The notes under the pieces were generated by a model. It searched no databases and was not told where the DNA came from. It saw only the letters and a program-made list of their open reading frames with translations. Positions 13,233 through 21,425 of a stretch of 37,067 nt of DNA are shown in pieces (position 1 is the first letter of the stretch; each line of letters begins with the position of its first letter). Source of the DNA: an uncultured Thiodictyon sp. (lineage in GTDB: Bacteria > Pseudomonadota > Gammaproteobacteria > Chromatiales > Chromatiaceae); contig CAILVI010000031.1 in NCBI GenBank assembly GCA_903837595.1, positions 1 to 37,067 of the forward strand. The letters run 5' to 3'. A program made the position numbers and the translations under genes.

Positions 13233-14341
13233 GCACCGCCCCCGTCGCCCCCGGATCGGCGATCGACCTGCTGACCAGCGGAGTCCGGCCCGCCGTCGCC
13301 TATGTCGACCCCGAAAACGCCCAGAACGTCTATATCCGCGGCGTCCTGCCGGAGTGGATGAAACAGAAGATGCAGGAACAGGGCTACGACTCCGCCAAGA
13401 AGGACGACCGCGAGGCCTTCAAGGCGAACTACCTAATCGAGACCCGTAACCACCCCCAAGCCCGGACCCTCGACATCAGCGACACCCCCGCAGACACCAC
13501 CGACCTGATCTTAGCCACCCAAACCCAGGTCGACCTGGAGGCGCTCAACCATGCAGCACTCGCGCCCGACACCCCCGGCACCGCCCTGACCCCCGCCACC
13601 GTCGACGGCGATTGGATCGCCCGGGAGACATCGATTCAACTGCTGGAGTCCGAGGCCCTCGGCGCGCGTGATGTCTACGTCCGCTCCACGATCGAACTGG
13701 GCCGCGTCCTCCTGGAGCACCGCGACCTCTGCCGCGACAACGGTGAGCGCACCCAAGCCCTGTGGGACCGCCTGGGTATCACCCCCGCCAGCGCCTACCG
13801 GCTGATCCGTGTGGCCGGCGCCGTCAAGGCGATGCCCAGCCTGCGCGACCTGGCCGAGCGCCAGTACAGTCACGCGATCGCACTGATCGAAGGCTCCGAC
13901 GATGACCTGCTGCGCCAGATCGCCAGCGGCGAGCAGACCGAGCTGCCCCTGGACGATATCTCCCAGATGTCGGTCCGCACCCTGCGCACCCGGCTGCGCA
14001 CCCTGACCGAGGACGTGGCCGGCGAGGTCAAGCGCGAGACCAAGGTGCTGACCAAGGAGCGGGATGCACTGGTCGGCGAAGTGGAGCACCTCAAGGCCTT
14101 GGTCGATCCCACCTGGCAAGGCCTGGCCACCGCCACCAAGCGCCTGCGCGCCGCCCAACAGGCCCTGGCCGATGAGTCCCGCGCGGTGCTGACCGTGCTG
14201 GAGCACATCACCGGAGACGATCCCGCCACGCGCCTTGCACTGGAGCAGGCGATCAGCGGCGGCGCCCGGCTGTTCGAGGCCCTGTGGAACCAGTACCAGG
14301 ACCGCGCCCAGGCGGACTGGGCGGACACGACCGGGGAGTGA
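13229..14341 (+). CDS. DUF3102-like early protein, copy 2 (long form)
   Basis: A 370-residue protein. Residues about 145-255 hold the domain shared with the gene at 6694-7284 (ALWDRLGITPASAYRLIRVA, LRDLAERQYSHAIALIE, QMSVRTLRTRL). Before it is a unique N-terminal part containing NVYIRGVLPEWMKQKMQEQGYD. After it comes a coiled coil (about 260-300, KRETKVLTKERDALVGEVEHLKAL) and a helical tail. The domain order suggests a DNA-binding, multimerising factor. The start is ATG at 13229 with GGAG 8 bases upstream. It lies upstream of the transposase genes, so a replication or transposition link is plausible but unproven. Confidence 0.62.
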   Translation: MSTAPVAPGSAIDLLTSGVRPAVAYVDPENAQNVYIRGVLPEWMKQKMQEQGYDSAKKDDREAFKANYLIETRNHPQARTLDISDTPADTTDLILATQTQVDLEALNHAALAPDTPGTALTPATVDGDWIARETSIQLLESEALGARDVYVRSTIELGRVLLEHRDLCRDNGERTQALWDRLGITPASAYRLIRVAGAVKAMPSLRDLAERQYSHAIALIEGSDDDLLRQIASGEQTELPLDDISQMSVRTLRTRLRTLTEDVAGEVKRETKVLTKERDALVGEVEHLKALVDPTWQGLATATKRLRAAQQALADESRAVLTVLEHITGDDPATRLALEQAISGGARLFEALWNQYQDRAQADWADTTGE

Positions 14342-14348
14342 TGCTTCT

Positions 14349-14591
14349 ATGGTCACACCACAGGCAGCTGAGAAGTTGGCGCGCGACGCGCTTCAGCGGT
14401 ACGTCAATGCGTGCGGCTGCAACACCCCAGAAGATAGCGCAAACGTCATGATGAAACTGGTGAGCATGTGCGGCCTGGCGATGTGCGCTGTGGTCGGCCA
14501 GCCTGAGGCAGTCGATAGGCTGCAAGGCACGACCGACTACATCGCGCAGACGCAATCCGGAGTGCAGTGGCGCACCGAGCGCGCGAACTAA
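14349..14591 (+). CDS. small phage protein, unknown function
   Basis: An 80-residue protein with several Cys (NACGCN, then SMCGLAMCAVVG), a moderately hydrophobic middle and a polar tail. Codon use is less GC-extreme than its neighbours, which may indicate a recent addition. The start is ATG at 14349, 7 bases after the previous stop; a GGGGAG sequence upstream may serve as ribosome-binding site. No family recognised. Confidence 0.5.
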   Translation: MVTPQAAEKLARDALQRYVNACGCNTPEDSANVMMKLVSMCGLAMCAVVGQPEAVDRLQGTTDYIAQTQSGVQWRTERAN

Positions 14592-14593
14592 TC

Positions 14594-16246
14594 ATGCCCA
14601 CCCCCGCCCAACTCGCCAGCGCGCGAGACGACTGGAAGGCCGCACCGCGTACCGAAAAGGTCGCGGTGCTGGCCCGTTGGGCGGCGGCACTCGGCATCAG
14701 CGTGAGCACCCTGTACCGGCAGTTCAACGTGCTGGGCGATCGCGGCCCCGCCCGCCCGCGCGAAGACACCCGCCCCGAATATCGCGACTACGCCCGTGTC
14801 GTCATGCAGCAGATGGCCAAGAGCCCAGAGGGCACCATCCCCGTGCATCTGGCGCTCGACTCCTGCTTCAAGCCCAATCCCGATACCGGCGAGGTCCTGC
14901 TGCCACCGTCCGCCGCGCAGATGCCGCTCGCCACCCTGCAGCGCATTCTCACCGACGAACTGGGTGCCCGGCAGCGCAAGCGCCGCACCCGCCGCCTGCA
15001 CGCGGACCACGCCAATCAGGCGTGGCTGATCGACGCCTCGACCTCCAAATATCTGACCGTCGAGCAGGAACTGCCCGACGGTGACTACGTGCTGCGCCTG
15101 TGGCGCAACCCCTTCCCGGCCAGCGGCTACAAGAACAAGCCCCTCGGCCCCGACCGCGCGCGCCTGATCTATTACGGCGTCTGGGAAATGCTCACCGGCT
15201 ACAAGTCTGCCCGCCCCACGGTCGCCCGCGGCGAGACCGGCCTGGACGCCATGGAGTCCCTGGTCTACTTCTTCACCCAGCGCACCGACCCGCGCGATCC
15301 GCTGCACGGCCTGCCCGATGACCTGTGGAGCGACCAAGGCCCGCTCCTCAAGTACGGCGCGACCGCCGACCTGCTGGATCGCCTCGGGGTCAATGTGCCC
15401 CCCTGTGCCCCATACCAAAAGGAGCGCATGGGCGGTGTCGAGCAGGTCTGGGCACGCCTGTGGCAGTCCTTTGAGCAATCGATTTTTCTGCATGCACCCG
15501 CGACCGGGCGCTACGAACTGAAGCTGTCCCAACTCACCGCCCGCCTGGGCGAGTACCTGGCCCGGGAGAACGCGCGCACCAGCCGCAGCGATCCCACCCT
15601 GACCCGCGCCGCGCACTGGGTGCGCAGCATCAATCAGCAGGGCGGCGCCCGCCTGTGTCCGGCCAACCCGATCGAGACCCTGGCCAGGGAAAAGCGCTGC
15701 AAGGTGGACCAGTCCGGCATCATCCGCTGGGACAACACCGAGTACGAAGTCCCCAAGCTGCACAGCTGCTGGGTCATCGCCCGCCGCGCCCTGGACGGCT
15801 CCGGCCGTGTCGTCGTGGAAGACGAGCGCACCGGCGAGCGCTACGACGTAACGCCCTACCAGGGCCTCAAGTACAACGAATGGAAGGGCAGCCAGCCCGC
15901 GCTCCCCATCGACAAGGCCCGCGCCGCCGCCGCCGCACTGCCCCTGCCCGGCGATGTCTACGCCCCGGCGCCGGCCGACGCCGCCCCCGCCAACGTGGTC
16001 ACCGGCCGCTTCGGCCCGCGCCAGCAGCCGGCCCGCGGACTGCCTGATCCCCTGGAGGCCGACCGCTATGCCTCCCTATCCGCCGCCATGGCGGAGTTCT
16101 TCCAGGTCTTCGGCGCCCCGCTGAGCGCCGAAAACCGCGCCGTCGTGGAGCAGCGCTTGCTGCGCGACGGCCTGCGCAAGGACGCGGTGCGCGAGCTCGC
16201 GCTGATCCTATCCACTGCCACCCGCACCACCGGAGCCGCATCATGA
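14594..16246 (+). CDS. MuA-like DDE transposase
   Basis: A 550-residue transposase that cuts and joins the phage ends. An N-terminal HTH-type region (about 20-48, ARWAAALGISVSTLYRQF) precedes the integrase core. The catalytic acids are D147 (AWLIDAS), D247 (DLWSDQGP) and E283 (MGGVEQVW), and the second and third are 35 residues apart, the classical DDX35E spacing. A Mu-type beta-barrel C-terminal domain follows (IRWDNTEYEV to GERYDVTP, about 380-425), then a tail that probably contacts the B protein. MuA itself is 663 residues, so this version is shorter at the N-terminus. The start is ATG at 14594; the stop overlaps the B gene (ATGA). Confidence 0.95.
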   Translation: MPTPAQLASARDDWKAAPRTEKVAVLARWAAALGISVSTLYRQFNVLGDRGPARPREDTRPEYRDYARVVMQQMAKSPEGTIPVHLALDSCFKPNPDTGEVLLPPSAAQMPLATLQRILTDELGARQRKRRTRRLHADHANQAWLIDASTSKYLTVEQELPDGDYVLRLWRNPFPASGYKNKPLGPDRARLIYYGVWEMLTGYKSARPTVARGETGLDAMESLVYFFTQRTDPRDPLHGLPDDLWSDQGPLLKYGATADLLDRLGVNVPPCAPYQKERMGGVEQVWARLWQSFEQSIFLHAPATGRYELKLSQLTARLGEYLARENARTSRSDPTLTRAAHWVRSINQQGGARLCPANPIETLAREKRCKVDQSGIIRWDNTEYEVPKLHSCWVIARRALDGSGRVVVEDERTGERYDVTPYQGLKYNEWKGSQPALPIDKARAAAAALPLPGDVYAPAPADAAPANVVTGRFGPRQQPARGLPDPLEADRYASLSAAMAEFFQVFGAPLSAENRAVVEQRLLRDGLRKDAVRELALILSTATRTTGAAS

Positions 16247-17217
16247 ACCGCCACCTCACCCGCAAGGCATTCGGCCTGACCCGCGACCCATGGGCACGCC
16301 TGCGCCTGGACACCGCCGACACCAGCCGCGTCCGCGATATGCTCGATAGCGCCATCAATGATCAGGCCCTGGTGCAGATCGTTGGCGAGACCGGCATGGG
16401 CAAGTCCACCGCCTTCTGGTCCGGACTCGCCGGCCGGACCGACTTCACGCCGCAAACTGACCTGGTGGAGATCGTCCGCCTGGATCGCGACCGCCGCACC
16501 ATCGCCGATGCCGTCTCCGCCATCTACCGCACCTTGGGCCTGCCGCGTCCGACGCGCGGCGAGGACCGCGACGCCCAGCTGCGCCAGGTCTTGGGCCAGG
16601 CGACCCGCGAGCGGGACGGCGGCCGCCGCACGCTGCTGCTGGTGGTCGATGATGCCCACCGGCTGCACTGGCAGACGGTGGACGCCCTGAAGGGACTGCG
16701 CGAACTGGCCTGGATGGGCCGCAGCCCGCTGATCGGCATCGTCCTGCTGTCCCAGCGTGACGCGCTCGGCAGCCGCAAGGAGATCAGGCAGCGCGCCGAC
16801 ACCCTGCACATGGCCGGTCTGACGACCGCCGAGGTCGCTACCGCCCTGGACCGCACCGTGGGTCACCTGATCGCCCCCGAGGCCCTGCCGATCATCACCA
16901 GCCACGCCGCCGGGCGGACCTGGAATGACATGATCGAGTGCACCGATATCGCCCTGAGTTTGGCCCTGACGGCCGACCATCAGAAGGTGGAGCGGATCGA
17001 CGCCTTGCAGGCCACTGGCGCCGGGTTGAAGGCCATCGCCGAAGCCAGCGGCATCAGCCAGGCCGACTTGGCCCGCCAGACCGGCAGCAGTGAGACCACC
17101 ATCAGCCGCGTGCTGTCCGGCCAGCGCGAAGACCGCGCGCTGCAGTCCCGCATCGCCGATATCCTCATGGGCGGGGCCGACTCGACGCCGCGGCAGGTCG
17201 CCGCCGGGGGCCGCTGA
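16243..17217 (+). CDS. MuB-like target-DNA ATPase
   Basis: A 324-residue AAA ATPase that selects target DNA and activates the transposase. Walker A is GETGMGKST at residues 48-56, and Walker B is in RTLLLVVDDAHRLHW. An arginine-rich segment follows the sensor region, then comes a C-terminal helix-turn-helix (GLKAIAEASGISQADLARQT, then SETTISRVLSG). MuB has its HTH at the N-terminus; here it lies at the C-terminus, as in the TniB/BcepMu-type partners I recall. The gene overlaps the transposase by 4 bases, the usual A-B coupling, and is followed by gemA in a TGATG overlap. Confidence 0.9.
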   Translation: MNRHLTRKAFGLTRDPWARLRLDTADTSRVRDMLDSAINDQALVQIVGETGMGKSTAFWSGLAGRTDFTPQTDLVEIVRLDRDRRTIADAVSAIYRTLGLPRPTRGEDRDAQLRQVLGQATRERDGGRRTLLLVVDDAHRLHWQTVDALKGLRELAWMGRSPLIGIVLLSQRDALGSRKEIRQRADTLHMAGLTTAEVATALDRTVGHLIAPEALPIITSHAAGRTWNDMIECTDIALSLALTADHQKVERIDALQATGAGLKAIAEASGISQADLARQTGSSETTISRVLSGQREDRALQSRIADILMGGADSTPRQVAAGGR

Positions 17218-17756
17218 TGGCCATCCGTCGCCCACTCGCCGACCACACCGACACCAGTGACCGGCTGACAACGCGCCAGGTCGCCGCCATCCACTCCCAG
17301 GTCACGCGGCTTGGACTGGACGATGCCACCTACCGCAAGGCCCTGGGACAGTACCGGTGTGGCACCACCGCACCGAGGCCCGGCCAACCCTGGCCCGCCA
17401 AGGGCGCCCCCTGCACCTCCAGCCTGCACCTCACCCGCCGCCAGGCCCGCGCCCTCATCACCCGTTGGGCGCTCGACGGCGCCCCCGTCGGCGGCGCCTA
17501 CACCGGCTCGCGCCAAGCCGCCGAGGCACAGGCTGCAACCGGAGTGCACCCCCTTCCCACACCAGCGCAACGCGCCCTGATCGCCCACCTGATCCCCGAG
17601 ATCCACTGGCGCGAGGCCGACGGCTACCACCTGTGGCTGACCGCCCGTCTCCACCAGGATCCCGCCACCGCCCCGCGCAGCTACCAGGATGCCGAGGCCA
17701 TCATCGAGGGCCTCAAGGGCCTCCAGCGTCACGGCCATGGCCATGGCGCCCGCTGA
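17217..17756 (+). CDS. gemA: GemA-like protein (Mu gp16, DUF1018)
   Basis: A 179-residue protein. The start RLTTRQVAAIHSQVTRLGLDDATYRKALGQY is the DUF1018 signature. SSLHLTRRQARALITRW and a second half with LPTPAQRALIAHLIPEIHWREADGYHLWLTARL follow. GemA of Mu modulates host gene expression and DNA topology early in infection. Here it follows the A-B pair, as in other transposable phages. There is a basic His-rich end (HGHGHGAR). The start is ATG at 17217 (TGATG overlap); the stop lies inside the next gene. Confidence 0.88.
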   Translation: MAIRRPLADHTDTSDRLTTRQVAAIHSQVTRLGLDDATYRKALGQYRCGTTAPRPGQPWPAKGAPCTSSLHLTRRQARALITRWALDGAPVGGAYTGSRQAAEAQAATGVHPLPTPAQRALIAHLIPEIHWREADGYHLWLTARLHQDPATAPRSYQDAEAIIEGLKGLQRHGHGHGAR

Positions 17757-17988
17757 TCCCCTCATCGCCCCCGAGGTCCGCGTCTGGCTGGCCGGCGCAG
17801 ACCTCGCCGTCAAGGGCTCCTACCGCATCGACGAGGTCATGCGCCTGCTCGACGTGAGCCGCCGCACCATCTACACCATGATCGAACGCGGTGACCTGGA
17901 CACCGTCCGCACCAACCCCGACGGCCAACGCGCCACCCCCACGCGCATCCCCTTCCCATCCGTGGCAGCGCTCCTGAGCGACGACTGA
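17743..17988 (+). CDS. excisionase/AlpA-like DNA-binding protein
   Basis: An 81-residue protein (87 would not fit; the alternative start at 17737 adds two residues). The central part SYRIDEVMRLLDVSRRTIYTMIERGDL is a MerR/excisionase-type helix-turn-helix, and RIPFPSVAALLSDD is the usual end of such domains. These proteins bend DNA or act as small transcription regulators. In a transposable phage without site-specific integrase, a regulatory role is more likely than excision. The start lies inside the end of gemA, so the genes are coupled. Confidence 0.72.
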   Translation: MAPADPLIAPEVRVWLAGADLAVKGSYRIDEVMRLLDVSRRTIYTMIERGDLDTVRTNPDGQRATPTRIPFPSVAALLSDD

Positions 17989-18275
17989 TGGCCATCGACC
18001 CCACCGAGAACGACACCCCACGGTCGGTAGCCGCCGCAGTCGCGATGGCCTCGACGATCCTCCAGGCGTGCGCCCTGGAGGGCGCCAAGGAGCGCACCGG
18101 CCAATCCCGCGGGCTGCGCCTAACCGCGATGACCCGACCCGGTACCATCATCTGGACCGACCCATCTACCGGCGAAGAGCGCTACAGCGCCCCCGGCGAC
18201 CCGATGTACTCCACCGCCCTGATGCTCGCGACCGAGCTGATCGACCCTGACGGCCACCGCGTTCCCTGGCCCTGA
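17988..18275 (+). CDS. last gene of the early operon, unknown function
   Basis: A 95-residue protein starting MAIDPTENDTPRSVAAAVAM, with a helical N-terminal half and a C-terminal half containing TIIWTDPSTGEERYSAPGDPMYSTALMLA. No family is recognised. The start is ATG at 17988 in a TGATG overlap with the excisionase-like gene. It ends 12 bases before a hairpin and about 115 bp before the phage terminus, so it is the outermost gene on this side. Confidence 0.55.
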   Translation: MAIDPTENDTPRSVAAAVAMASTILQACALEGAKERTGQSRGLRLTAMTRPGTIIWTDPSTGEERYSAPGDPMYSTALMLATELIDPDGHRVPWP

Positions 18276-18287
18276 CACCCCGCCCCA

Positions 18288-18308
18288 GGTGTTGGCCCCA
18301 CCAACACC
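18288..18308. terminator. hairpin after the early operon
   Basis: GGTGTTGG (18288-18295), loop CCCCA, CCAACACC (18301-18308): a perfect 8-bp stem just past the last early stop codon. No T-run follows, so it could be a weak terminator, an RNA-end stabiliser, or a protein site near the phage end. Confidence 0.5.
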
Positions 18309-18358
18309 CTGTTGGCCGCCCACCCCTCGCTTACCCGTCGCCTACCCGCTCCCCGCCG

Positions 18359-18390
18359 TTCTTTCGCATTTTTCGCGTTTTTCTTTCGCA
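18359..18390 (+). other. right terminus of the prophage, MuA-type end sites
   Basis: TTCTTTCGCA occurs at 18359-18368 and again, 22 bp later, at 18381-18390, with TTTTTCGCGTTT between. Read from the end on the minus strand it is TGCGAAAGAAAAACGCG and so on. Mu's right end is built from 22-bp sites with the same CGAAA core, and it also carries TTTCGCAT and CGCGTTTTTCG words. The element ends 5'-CA-3' (TG on the other strand) at 18390, where mcrC coding sequence begins. The predicted 5-bp target duplication is CGTCC at 18391-18395. Confidence 0.88.
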
Positions 18391-19531
18391 CGTCCCGGGT
18401 CAGATCGCCATTGCCGGGCTTGCCAGGCTTGTACTTCGCGTCGACGATGGCGCGGCCGACTTTATCCTCGAGTGACACCAAGAAATCCGGCCTAAGCTTC
18501 CATCGGTACTCGTTGGGCAGCGAAAAACACCGTTCCCGCTGAGCCTCTGGCTGACAGTCTGCATACCCAAGACAGACCCCAACCCAGGCCTCGAACAGAC
18601 GATTACCGTCAAGAAAAAACGGCAGGGTGTGCTGGCCCTTGGTGGCGCAACCGGACGGGTCGAGATGCAGGCGGGTCAGCACCAACTCGGCCAGGGCCAG
18701 CGGCTCGGCATAGTGACGCATGGCCCCGTACCGACGCGCCGTCTTCCATTCCCGCGGAGCGATACGCTGCACCGGCACCGCGGTCAGCGCGGCGCGACCG
18801 AGGGCGCCCCAGTGCCAGACCGCGTCTGGCAGGACAGAGCGCGGTTGCTGGTGGAGCCAGCGCAGCCCCGCCGCCAACGCGGCCTTGAGTATGCGGTTTT
18901 CCAGGGTATCGCGCCCCAGCACCGTGAATTCGCAGACCATGCGGTCGGCACGGGCGCGGACCAGGTTCTCGCGGACCTGATCGGCGATCCGCACGCGCCC
19001 GCGTACCCGGCCCACCAGGTTCTCCTCGACGCGGCGGAAGTCCTCCCGCAGGTGCCGCCGCGCGAATTGGGCGAGGCAGTAGAGATAGGCCGTGACCTCG
19101 AGCAGCGTCAGTTGCGGCAGCTCGACGCCTTCGATCGGCGCCTGCGCCGGATCGCAGCCGAACAGCCGGTGGAACTCGACCCCAGTCTGTGTCGGCGGCG
19201 CCGCGAGCACCGCGGCAAAGACCGCGGCCAAGTCCAGCCGCTCCACCTTGGGACGCACGCACAGACAGGGGGCGTCGGCCCCCTCACCCAGACGCACCGC
19301 ACCGATGAAGTGGGAACAGCGGATGCCCCCACCACTCCACCAGTGGAGGCCCAGGGTGCGTGGGTTGTCCGCGGCGGCCGGTGGGCTACCCTCCGAGCGG
19401 TTCCAGGTATGGTCGTGGCCGAAACCGGAGGCGAACGGCACGAGATTGACAGCCTCCGGAAGTGCGCTGCTCTTCCATCGCTGCCATTCACGCCCGGCCC
19501 GCAGGTCGGCCTTGGCGACCGGATAGCTCAC
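18391..19531 (-). pseudogene. mcrC: mcrC, 3' end removed by prophage insertion
   Basis: McrC is the nuclease partner of the McrB motor in modification-dependent restriction. The host-encoded part is 380 codons plus one base. It shows the McrC helical region (ENLVGRVRGRVRIADQVREN, then CEFTVLGRDTLENRILKAAL) and a PD-(D/E)xK core: RPDF at 347-350 and DAKYK at 364-368. Just after LTRD (residue 380) the frame enters phage DNA and reads 69 more unrelated codons to a stop at 18182. The usual following helix with the Q motif is lost. The start is GTG at 19531, directly after the mcrB stop. The rest of mcrC should lie beyond the far end of the prophage. Loss of function is likely but not proven, since the core acids remain. 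Confidence 0.88.
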
Positions 19532-21184
19532 TCAGTTGGCCTCCTGCGCGTCGGCCCCCTCAATGGGCGTATCGGCCGGCCCGTCATCGGCGGTACGGTC
19601 GGCCCCTTGCGGCGCGCCGTCGGCGAGCGGCGCCTGCACCAGGGCCGCATTCGGGCACAACGCGATTTTCAGCCGTGCCATTAGCTCCGACGCCGGCTCC
19701 ACCTGCGTTAGCGTGATCGGCTTGATGCCGGGTACCGTGAGCGCGGAACCGGTCAGAATCCCGTCCTTCACGTATTCGCGCAGCAGCGGTACTACCTGAT
19801 AGACGAACTTGTGCAGCAAGTGGTCGCAGTCCCTCGCGAAAAAATAGGTGTGTCCCGGCTGCACATCGTCTGCGTACACCTCCGCCGAGAGCGCCCCGCC
19901 AGGCCCGAACAGCGCCCCCACCGCATTGAACAGGACGAGTGCGGCCGTGCGTACCGAGGCGTTTGCGTAGTTCCAGTTCTCGATCTCCTTAAGCGCCGGT
20001 GGCATAGGCGCAAACCCGAAGCGTCGGCGCACCGCGTAGTCGATATGCCCAATAGAACGGTCGGCCGCGTTCATCGTACCAATGAGGTACAGGTTCTTCG
20101 GCACTGTCAGGCTGCACCCGTCCGGATGAACACCGTATGGGGTACGCACCGGCTGCCCGCGATACTCCAACGCATAGATCAACTCGCCGAGCACCGCGGC
20201 CAAGTTGGCGCGGTTGATCTCGTCGATGATCAGCACATGGGGCTGATCGGGTGTGGCAGCAGCACGTTTGCACAGGTCGCCGAATACGCGATTGACCGTA
20301 TCATAGCGGACCCGCGCCGTGTTCTGATCCGTTTTGACCTGGATGCCGCGCACGAAGTCCTCATAGTTGTACGCCGGGTGGAACTGCACGATGTCCCAGC
20401 GGTCGCCCTGAGCAGCGAGAAAGTCGCCATGGTCGGGGTCTTGCGGATCGGTGCCAGCCGCGGGCTGAAAGTCCAGCAATTTGGCGCACAACCGCTTGGC
20501 CATAAAGGTCTTGCTGGTGCCCGGCGGCCCATGCAGGATGATTTGCCCCATCTCTTTGAGCAGGGTTTGCAGTTCCACGAGCATTTGATTTTGCCTCTCG
20601 TTGAGAAACTTCTGCCAGGCGTCTGGGCAGTAGACGGCCTCCCAGATCGGCATCAACTGGTCGAAGTATTCGAGGATCTCCTGCGCCATCGCTGCGATGG
20701 CTGCCGGATCGTCCTGCCAGGGCTGGAAGAATCGACCGAAGAAATAGAACACTGGCTCCGGCTGGGTGGGCACCTCGCAAAACCCATGATAATCCTGAAA
20801 TCCCGGATGCGCAGGCGGCCCCTGCTCGTTCCAGATGATCGAGTGCAGCGGCTCGGGGAACCGGCCGACGAGCCGATTAAAACGTGCCCAGACCGTCGGA
20901 GGCCGCCGCCTAACTTGGCGCCCAGGGTTTGCAACGTTTGGCCATCCCCTGAAGCTTAACGCCAACCCGGCGCGCACTTGACCGGGATACTCGTGGCCCA
21001 ACGCAACATTGAATTGCAACTCGTCCGTAGTTCCGGCTTTGGCGAGCGTCGGATCTACAACGCGCAACCCCATATAGCTACCGATAGGCATACATTCCCG
21101 GCGCCGCTGGACAAACGAAGCAAACGGATGCGCTCCGGTCCTCGCGAGGTCATTAATTTGGGTAATCAGATCGGCAAACGGCAC
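19532..21184 (-). CDS. mcrB: McrB-like GTPase/ATPase of an McrBC restriction system
   Basis: A 550-residue protein. The AAA motor occupies about residues 200-470: Walker A GPPGTSKT (219-226), the family segment FHPAYNYEDFVRG, Walker B LIIDEINRAN, the McrB signature GTMNAADRS and the arginine segment DYAVRRRFGF. McrB motors translocate DNA and trigger McrC cleavage. The N-terminal 190 residues (LALSFRGWPNV, SIIWNEQ, GFCEVPTQPEPVFYFFGRFF) do not resemble the methylcytosine-binding N-domain of E. coli McrB, so the DNA modification sensed may differ. A polar, probably flexible tail follows residue 510. The start is GTG at 21184, with a good GGAGGTGA 7 bases upstream. It forms an operon with mcrC (stop and start adjacent). 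Confidence 0.92.
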   Translation of the reverse strand: MPFADLITQINDLARTGAHPFASFVQRRRECMPIGSYMGLRVVDPTLAKAGTTDELQFNVALGHEYPGQVRAGLALSFRGWPNVANPGRQVRRRPPTVWARFNRLVGRFPEPLHSIIWNEQGPPAHPGFQDYHGFCEVPTQPEPVFYFFGRFFQPWQDDPAAIAAMAQEILEYFDQLMPIWEAVYCPDAWQKFLNERQNQMLVELQTLLKEMGQIILHGPPGTSKTFMAKRLCAKLLDFQPAAGTDPQDPDHGDFLAAQGDRWDIVQFHPAYNYEDFVRGIQVKTDQNTARVRYDTVNRVFGDLCKRAAATPDQPHVLIIDEINRANLAAVLGELIYALEYRGQPVRTPYGVHPDGCSLTVPKNLYLIGTMNAADRSIGHIDYAVRRRFGFAPMPPALKEIENWNYANASVRTAALVLFNAVGALFGPGGALSAEVYADDVQPGHTYFFARDCDHLLHKFVYQVVPLLREYVKDGILTGSALTVPGIKPITLTQVEPASELMARLKIALCPNAALVQAPLADGAPQGADRTADDGPADTPIEGADAQEAN

Positions 21185-21425
21185 GCACTCACCTCCAATT
21201 TCACACTGCCACGGTCACCGGCGAACTAATCCGCCGGTCGCCACCGACCAGTCATCGACCTCGCCAGGAGCCAATCCCGACCGGGACGCTCGCCGAGCGA
21301 CGAGAGCGAGTATACGCCGGACCCCGCCCCGATTCCGGACGGACGATTCGCGAGAGCGCGTCCAGCAAGTGGATGAGAGCGGCCCCGACCGCGACGAACT
21401 TCGCAGGCGCCGGCCCGCCGCCCAC
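21185..21425. promoter_or_regulatory. upstream region of mcrBC
   Basis: A 241-bp gap between the potassium-channel stop and mcrB. It holds the strong mcrB ribosome-binding site (complement of 21192-21197), and a promoter for mcrBC is expected here. A degenerate REP-like palindrome lies at 21377-21396 (GAGCGGCCCCGACCGCGACG). I see no clear -35/-10 pair and no small gene. Confidence 0.4.
21377..21396 (+). repeat. degenerate REP-like palindrome
   Basis: GAGCGGCCCCGACCGCGACG resembles the REP copies at 5068, 10019 and 11727, with a shortened first stem. It is extragenic and in host DNA, showing that the family is not confined to the prophage. Confidence 0.5.

Larger units (their letters stand above)
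1..18390. mobile_element. Mu-type transposable prophage (partial, BcepMu-like layout)
   Basis: About half of a transposable prophage. Diagnostic genes are a DDE transposase with an adjacent MuB-like ATPase, GemA, Gam, a repressor facing a Ner-like gene, and gp25/gp26-like, terminase and portal genes. Late genes run leftward and early/transposition genes rightward from the repressor region, so the transposase pair lies close to the right terminus; I recall this order from BcepMu, whereas Mu itself is collinear. The right end is fixed at 18390 by an array of transposase sites ending in CA and by the break in mcrC. The left end, most structural genes and lysis genes lie outside the window. All recognisable early and packaging genes look intact, so the element may be functional; that is an inference. 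Confidence 0.93.

Noticed and set aside
18182-18390. C-terminal 69 codons continuing the mcrC frame
   Set aside because: These are phage end sequence and the antisense of the last early gene, read through by chance. They are not part of the original McrC.
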